Assembly: GCA_015478575.1 (NCBI GenBank)
Contig: JADMIN010000061.1
Span: 1 to 9,134 of the forward strand
Source: Ktedonobacterales bacterium
GTDB taxonomy: Bacteria > Chloroflexota > Ktedonobacteria > Ktedonobacterales > JADMIN01
Length of the DNA: 9,134 nucleotides
Reading direction: 5' to 3'
Numbering within the stretch: position 1 is the first letter of the stretch; the number at the start of each line of letters is the position of its first letter. The notes below the pieces were generated by a model that saw only the letters and a list, made by a program, of their open reading frames with translations, was not told the origin of the DNA and searched no databases. The translations under genes were made by a program, and so were the position numbers. Positions 5,238-9,134 of the stretch are shown here, one piece after another.

Positions 5238-6887
5238 CTAGACGGCGGCCTGGGTGGTGCGGCTGTAGATGGCGGCGGGGTCGGTGAGCACGTTGACGCA
5301 GGCGGGCTTGCCAGAGGCGAAGGCACGCTCGATGGCGGGGCGGATATCTTGGGGTCGGGTGACCAGTTCACCATGGCCGCCCAGAGCCTCCACCATGCGG
5401 TCATAGCGGATGCCGGGAGCCAGCTCGCCAGCGGTGCCGTGGCCAAGCAGTTGCCGCTGTGTATGGACGATCTGCGCCCAGAGGCCGTCATTGCCGATGA
5501 CGCCGACGACCGGTAGGTTGTGACGCACCATGGTCTCGAAATCCATCCCGTTCAGCCCAAAGGCGCCGTCACCGAACAGCACCGCGACCTGCTTCTCAGG
5601 GCGGGCGAGCTTGGTGGCAAGAGCAAAGCCGGTGCCAGCGCCGAGCGTGCCCATCGGGCCGGCGTCCAGCCAGTGGCCTGGCTCCGCCACGCTGATGACC
5701 CGCGCGCCAAAGCTGACGATATCGCCGCCGTCGCCGATAATATAGGCGTCACGGTCGAGGGCGTCGCGTAGCTCGCGACAGAGGCGCAGCGGGTGAATTG
5801 GCTCGGCGTCGGAGCGCATCAGCGCCTCATCAGCCTCATACGCGGCGCGCTCTTGCTGACGCAGGCCCGCCAGCCACGAGGTGTGGTCAGCCACCGTGGA
5901 GAGCGCGGTGGTGAGCTGGGCCATGACCGCGCCCACGTCGCCAGGGATGCCGACATCGGCGGAGCGGTTGACGCCGATCTCGCGTGCTAGGGTATCCAGC
6001 CAGATGATCTTGGCTGAAGCGGGGATGAGCGGCGGTTGGCCATAGCCGAGGCGGAAATCCAGCTTGGTGCCGACGAGCAAGAGCAGATCAGCGTTGCTGA
6101 GGGCGGCGCGGCGCGCGAGCGAGAAGAAGAGGGGATGGTCGGGCGGGAGGCTGCCGCGCCCGCTGCCATTGAGGAAGACGGGGGCTTGCAGTTGTTCCGC
6201 GAGGGTGCGCAGGGGCGCGGCGGCGTCATCCCACCAGACGGTGGTGCCAGCGAAGATGACGGGGCGCTCGGCGTGCGCTAGCAGCGCGGCGGCCCGCTCC
6301 ACCAGCGCGGGGTCTCCTTGGGGTCGCGCCTCGGTGCGATAGCCAGTGGCGGGGAGCAGCGCTTCCTCGGCGGGAATGAAGCCGTTGAGGACGTCCATGG
6401 GGCATTCGAGGAAGACGGGGCCGGGCCGTCCGGTGGTCGCCTCGCGCAGGGCGGCGGCGGTATATTCGCCTAGGCGCCGGGTCTGGAGCACGGTGCGCGC
6501 CCATTTGGTGATGGGGGTGAGCACCTGAACGAGCGGCAGCTCTTGCAGGGCGCCGTGATCCCAGTGTTCGATGGGGGCGGCGCCGCCAAAGACGATGATG
6601 GGGCTGCCAGCGAGGTGGGCGTTGGCGATGCCGGTGATGCCGTCGGTCACGCCGGGGCCAGCCGTCAGCAGGGCGATGCCGGGCGTGCGGGTGACCTTGG
6701 CCCAGCCCTCGGCGGCATGGACGGCCACCTGCTCGTGGCGTGTATCCACGACGCGGATGCCTTCACGTACGCAGCCATCGTAGATGGTGGCGACATGGCC
6801 GCCGCTCAAGGTGAAGACGACCTCGACACCCGCGCGCTTGAGCATCTTGGCGACGAGCATGCCGCCGTGGAACATGACTTCTTCCAT
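5238..6887 (-). CDS. TPP-dependent acetolactate-synthase-like enzyme (IlvG / 2-hydroxyacyl-CoA lyase group)
   Basis: The product is 549 residues, about the family's usual length, and starts MEEVMFHGGM behind a GGGAGGG site with 8-nt spacing. A GTG 23 codons upstream overlaps the candidate promoter and is less likely. Domains in order: N-terminal pyrimidine-binding domain (about 1-170) with catalytic Glu52 in DTRHEQ, central domain (about 190-330), and C-terminal pyrophosphate-binding domain (about 365-549) with GDG (439-441; Asp440 binds metal) and Asn466 in VIGNDGLW. The second Asn of the usual NN is Asp467. FTLSGGHVATIYDGC, GALQELP and FAGTTVWW resemble, from memory, mycobacterial IlvG (Rv1820), and GALQELP also recalls 2-hydroxyacyl-CoA lyases. 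The reaction is ThDP-dependent carboligation, decarboxylation or C-C cleavage of a 2-keto or 2-hydroxyacyl substrate in the cytoplasm. No ilvN, ilvC or CoA-transferase gene is adjacent, so a role in valine/isoleucine synthesis is not supported by context. It is transcribed divergently from an ABC exporter. Confidence 0.9.
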   Translation of the reverse strand: MEEVMFHGGMLVAKMLKRAGVEVVFTLSGGHVATIYDGCVREGIRVVDTRHEQVAVHAAEGWAKVTRTPGIALLTAGPGVTDGITGIANAHLAGSPIIVFGGAAPIEHWDHGALQELPLVQVLTPITKWARTVLQTRRLGEYTAAALREATTGRPGPVFLECPMDVLNGFIPAEEALLPATGYRTEARPQGDPALVERAAALLAHAERPVIFAGTTVWWDDAAAPLRTLAEQLQAPVFLNGSGRGSLPPDHPLFFSLARRAALSNADLLLLVGTKLDFRLGYGQPPLIPASAKIIWLDTLAREIGVNRSADVGIPGDVGAVMAQLTTALSTVADHTSWLAGLRQQERAAYEADEALMRSDAEPIHPLRLCRELRDALDRDAYIIGDGGDIVSFGARVISVAEPGHWLDAGPMGTLGAGTGFALATKLARPEKQVAVLFGDGAFGLNGMDFETMVRHNLPVVGVIGNDGLWAQIVHTQRQLLGHGTAGELAPGIRYDRMVEALGGHGELVTRPQDIRPAIERAFASGKPACVNVLTDPAAIYSRTTQAAV

Positions 6888-6895
6888 GGATCGCG

Positions 6896-6906
6896 CCCTC
6901 CCTTCC
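6896..6906 (-). promoter_or_regulatory. Ribosome binding site of the TPP enzyme
   Basis: The minus strand reads GGAAGGGAGGG, 8 nt before the ATG at 6887. This decides for the MEEV start over the upstream in-frame GTG at 6956. Confidence 0.65.
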
Positions 6907-6946
6907 GCTGGATCTGGTGTCAGGGCGGTGGCGGCCCGACGCCGGT

Positions 6947-6955
6947 AGCATATCA
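6947..6955 (-). promoter_or_regulatory. Candidate extended -10 promoter of the TPP enzyme
   Basis: The minus strand reads TGATATGCT (TGn plus TATGCT) with no good -35. Predicted start is near 6940, giving a leader of about 53 nt. The divergent exporter promoter uses the same TATGCT hexamer. Confidence 0.35.
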
Positions 6956-6969
6956 CGGGCTGAGCGTCG

Positions 6970-6994
6970 CGGCGGCGTAGCTAGCTACGCGCCG
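6970..6994. promoter_or_regulatory. Palindromic candidate operator in the divergent promoter region
   Basis: GCGTAGCTAGCTACGC (6975-6990) is a perfect 16-bp palindrome. Skipping one base (G6974), the flanks CGGC (6970-6973) and GCCG (6991-6994) extend the symmetry to 12 bp per arm. It lies between the two candidate promoters. Its half-site GCGTAGC recurs at 7024-7030. A dimeric repressor controlling one or both genes would fit, but no regulator gene is in the window. Confidence 0.5.
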
Positions 6995-7010
6995 TGGGCG
7001 GCTTTCTACC

Positions 7011-7040
7011 TTGCCGTGTTGCGGCGTAGCACGCTATGCT
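7011..7040 (+). promoter_or_regulatory. Candidate promoter of the ABC exporter, possibly leaderless
   Basis: TTGCCG (7011-7016) and TATGCT (7035-7040) are spaced by 18 bp, each matching 4 of 6 consensus bases. The predicted start, six bases past the -10, is the A of the ATG at 7047. No Shine-Dalgarno sequence precedes that ATG (the upstream bases are GCTCGTAGT). Both facts suggest leaderless translation. Confidence 0.4.
7021..7039. repeat. Second copy of the operator half-site, over the exporter -10
   Basis: GCGGCGTAGC (7021-7030) repeats exactly the 10 bp at 6972-6981. Within it, GCGTAGC (7024-7030) faces GCTATGC (7033-7039) across 2 bp, an inverted repeat with one mismatch that overlaps the -10 box. 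A protein bound here would block the exporter promoter. Confidence 0.45.
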
Positions 7041-7046
7041 CGTAGT

Positions 7047-8855
7047 ATGACCACGTTTCGCGCCGTGCGGGGCTATATGCTCCGACATGCCGGCATGCTC
7101 TTCGCCGGTGTCATCCTCATTATCATCGCGAATCTCATCGCGCTCATACCGCCCTTGCTGCTGCAGCGGGCCATTGATGGTCTGGGCCACGGCGCGCGGG
7201 CGGATGATCTGACCCGCTACGCGCTGCTGATTGTCGGTGTGGCCGTGGGGGCGGGGGTCTTCCAGTTTTGCAGCCGCTACGTCGTCAATGGCGCCTCGCG
7301 TCATGTCGAGTATGAGATGCGCTCGGACCTCTTCCAGCACTTCCAGCGGCTGGATGTGGAGTATTTCCAGCAGCGCAAGATCGGTGACTTGGTCGCCCGC
7401 GCAACCAATGATCTCTCCGCTGTGCGCCAGATGCTTGGCCCGGGGGTGAGCAATCTCGTCAATACTGTCGTGGCCCTCACCGTCTCAGCATTCGCGATGG
7501 TGCGGATTGATGCGCGGCTGACCCTCTACTCGCTGACCGTGATGCCGCTCATCACCATCCTTTTCATCTTTGTGGGGCGTGGCATCCGCCTGCGCTATCG
7601 CCAGGTGCAGGATCAGTTTGGTGAGGTCTCGGCCCGTGCGCAGGAGAACTTCTCCGGAATCCGTGTGGTGAAGGCCTACGCGCAGGAGGGCCACGAGTTG
7701 GCGGCCTTCAACCGCGCGAACCAGGAATATGTGGAGCGCAGCATCGCGTTCGCCAAGCTGAACTCGCTGCTCTGGCCAGCGATGTACTTTGTCTCTGGGC
7801 TGGCGGTGGTTATTCTGCTGTGGCGCGGTGGCGTAGACGTGATCGAGGGCCGCATCACGCTGGGTCGGCTCGTCCAGTTCAATACCTACCTTGCGGCGCT
7901 GGCGTGGCCAATGATTGCCCTTGGCTGGACGGTGAACCTCTTCCAGCAGGGCGCGGCCTCGGTCAGTCGCATCCGTGAGGTGCATGACGCCGTGCCGGTG
8001 ATCCGCGACGGCCCACACACGCGGGTCGACTTCGCGCCACAGCGCGGCGTGATCGAGTATCGCGGCGTGGGGCTGAGCTATGGCGATCATGAGGTGTTGC
8101 GCGACATCACGCTTCATGTGCCCGCTGGCTCGTCGCTGGCCATCGTGGGGCCGACGGGTGCGGGCAAATCGAGCCTGGTCAACCTGCTCGCCAGGGTGTA
8201 TGATGTCACGTCGGGCCAGGTGCTGATTGATGGCGTGGATGTGCGCGAGATTCCGCTGGCGGAGTTGCGGCGGGTCATTGGCTATGTGCCGCAGGAGAAC
8301 TTTCTCTTCTCGCTCTCGCTTGAGGAGAATGTGGGCTTCGGCGTCGCGGCGTTGGAACCGGCGGCCCTGACGCATGCGCTGCGCATCTCGCAATTGGAAA
8401 AGGATCTGGCGGACTTCCCGCATGGGGTGGGGACGATGATCGGCGAACGCGGCGTGACGCTTTCGGGTGGGCAGAAACAGCGCGCTGGCATCGCGCGCGC
8501 GCTCGCCAAGGATCCGCTCATCCTGATTCTGGATGACGCGATGTCGAGCGTGGATACGCATACCGAGGCGGCGATCCTCGCTGGCCTGCGTCAGGTGATG
8601 GAGGGGCGGACCTCGATCGTCATCGCGCATCGTATCTCGACCATCAAGGATCTAGATCAGATTGTCGTGCTGGATGAACGACGGATACTCGAACGGGGCA
8701 CGCATCGCGAACTGCTGGCGCTGGGCGGACTCTATGCCGACATGTATCGCCGACAGTTGATTGGCGAGGAGATGGATCTCGGCGACGAGCCGGCCCCTGG
8801 CACACAGGAGGGTGCGGGCGAGCGAGGCGAGCGGAACGGCGCGAGCGAGGAGTAG
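7047..8855 (+). CDS. ABC exporter, fused membrane and ATPase domains, first subunit of a heterodimer (degenerate Walker B)
   Basis: The protein has 602 residues from ATG 7047. A TTG at 7011 is in frame but forms the candidate -35. Seen: six likely membrane helices (about 17-38, 57-79, 135-153, 159-178, 242-260, 275-298), then an ATPase domain (about 335-572) with Walker A GPTGAGKSS (368-376), Q-loop Gln416 in YVPQENF, signature LSGGQ (472-476), Walker B LILILDD (491-497), D-loop SVD (501-503) and switch His528. Position 497 is Asp, where catalytic Glu is expected. Known: in heterodimeric type IV exporters such as TM287/288, one subunit carries this change and forms the degenerate, non-hydrolysing site. 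The protein sits in the cytoplasmic membrane and probably exports drugs, lipids or peptides; the substrate cannot be read from sequence. A hydrophilic Gly/Glu-rich tail (573-602) ends the protein. The second subunit gene follows after 6 nt. Confidence 0.92.
   Translation: MTTFRAVRGYMLRHAGMLFAGVILIIIANLIALIPPLLLQRAIDGLGHGARADDLTRYALLIVGVAVGAGVFQFCSRYVVNGASRHVEYEMRSDLFQHFQRLDVEYFQQRKIGDLVARATNDLSAVRQMLGPGVSNLVNTVVALTVSAFAMVRIDARLTLYSLTVMPLITILFIFVGRGIRLRYRQVQDQFGEVSARAQENFSGIRVVKAYAQEGHELAAFNRANQEYVERSIAFAKLNSLLWPAMYFVSGLAVVILLWRGGVDVIEGRITLGRLVQFNTYLAALAWPMIALGWTVNLFQQGAASVSRIREVHDAVPVIRDGPHTRVDFAPQRGVIEYRGVGLSYGDHEVLRDITLHVPAGSSLAIVGPTGAGKSSLVNLLARVYDVTSGQVLIDGVDVREIPLAELRRVIGYVPQENFLFSLSLEENVGFGVAALEPAALTHALRISQLEKDLADFPHGVGTMIGERGVTLSGGQKQRAGIARALAKDPLILILDDAMSSVDTHTEAAILAGLRQVMEGRTSIVIAHRISTIKDLDQIVVLDERRILERGTHRELLALGGLYADMYRRQLIGEEMDLGDEPAPGTQEGAGERGERNGASEE
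8847..8852 (+). promoter_or_regulatory. Ribosome binding site of the second exporter subunit
   Basis: GAGGAG lies within the last codons of the first subunit, directly before its TAG, and 9 nt before the ATG at 8862. This placement suggests coupled translation of the two subunits. Confidence 0.55.
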
Positions 8856-8861
8856 CGGCGG

Positions 8862-9134
8862 ATGGCACAGGTGTTCTTCCAAGAAGACGAGATTGTCGGC
8901 AAGGCGTATGACGCGCGGCTGGTGCGACGGCTGTGGCAGTTCATGCGTCCGCATCGTTTGCTGCTGGCGGGCGCGCTGGTCTTCGTCCTGTTGGCGGCGG
9001 GCAACGATCTGCTTGGCCCGTTCCTCACGCAGGTGGCGATTGACCGCTACATCGCGCCGGAGCGCACGACGCTTTCGGAGGCCGCCCGTGCCAATGGCGT
9101 CTTGCTGTTGGCGCTGGCCTACCTGGGAGTGATC
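8862..9134 (+). CDS. N-terminal part of the second ABC exporter subunit (runs off the window)
   Basis: The frame is open for 91 codons from ATG 8862 to the window end, starting 6 nt after the stop of the first subunit. The visible product begins MAQVFFQEDEIVGKAYDARL, followed by LVRRLWQFMRPHR and a first hydrophobic helix (about 33-52), then QVAIDRYIAPE and the start of helix 2. An acidic lead-in, then GKAYDxRL, then RRLxxFxRPHR is typical of the partner subunit in heterodimeric ABC exporters. The ATPase domain is outside the window. From the Asp in the first subunit's Walker B, I predict a normal Walker B Glu here and an altered ABC signature. It acts with the upstream gene product in the cytoplasmic membrane. 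Confidence 0.85.
   Translation, partial: MAQVFFQEDEIVGKAYDARLVRRLWQFMRPHRLLLAGALVFVLLAAGNDLLGPFLTQVAIDRYIAPERTTLSEAARANGVLLLALAYLGVI

Noticed and set aside
6956..6958. Longer TPP enzyme from a GTG at 6956
   Set aside because: The 23 extra residues are Arg/Ala-rich and unlike the family, the GTG overlaps a candidate promoter, and the ATG at 6887 has a strong ribosome site.
7485..8630. Long minus-strand open frame (381 codons) opposite the ABC exporter
   Set aside because: It lies wholly inside the exporter gene, is His/Arg-rich without a domain, and has no sensible start context.

Overview
The window is GC-rich bacterial DNA, densely packed with genes, with no rRNA, tRNA, insertion sequence or CRISPR array that I can recognise. 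The protein set is a Rad50/SbcC-type ATPase with an unusual hook, a Pro-rich membrane protein with TPR-like helices, an IlvG-like TPP enzyme and a heterodimeric ABC exporter. This would suit a Chloroflexota or actinobacterial-type genome. That placement is a weak inference, because nothing here is a firm phylogenetic marker.

Layout. Positions 1-6887 are all read on the minus strand. In transcription order they hold a TPP-dependent acetolactate-synthase-like enzyme (6887-5238), a 296-nt gap, an SbcC-like ATPase (4941-1846), a 144-nt gap, a three-helix membrane protein with TPR-like repeats and a C-terminal beta domain (1701-286), and the start of an unrecognised helical protein that leaves the window (208-1). 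Positions 7047-9134 are read on the plus strand. They hold the first subunit of an ABC exporter (7047-8855) and, 6 nt later, the start of the second subunit (8862 to the window edge).

The 159-bp divergent region between the TPP enzyme and the exporter (6888-7046) is the most regulated-looking part. It has a perfect 16-bp palindrome, a second inverted repeat with the same half-site placed across the exporter's -10, and plausible promoters in both directions. The exporter promoter is positioned so that its mRNA may start at the A of the ATG.

The other notable non-coding stretch is the gap before the SbcC-like gene. It has an extended -10 promoter, three copies of a GGCCCAC word, and a 9-bp hairpin whose loop is complementary to a segment just upstream of the sbcC start codon. 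That arrangement could form a pseudoknot or a switching leader.

How the genes fit together. The two exporter genes almost certainly form one heterodimer: the first subunit has Asp where the catalytic Glu of Walker B is expected, which marks the degenerate ATP site. The ATPase resembles the DNA-repair ATPase SbcC, but no sbcD nuclease gene lies next to it in the window. The TPP enzyme is not in a branched-chain amino-acid operon here, so its substrate is open. I see no clear multi-gene novel defence system. The strongest leads are the CX6C hook of the ATPase, the structured leader before it, and the palindromic divergent promoter.
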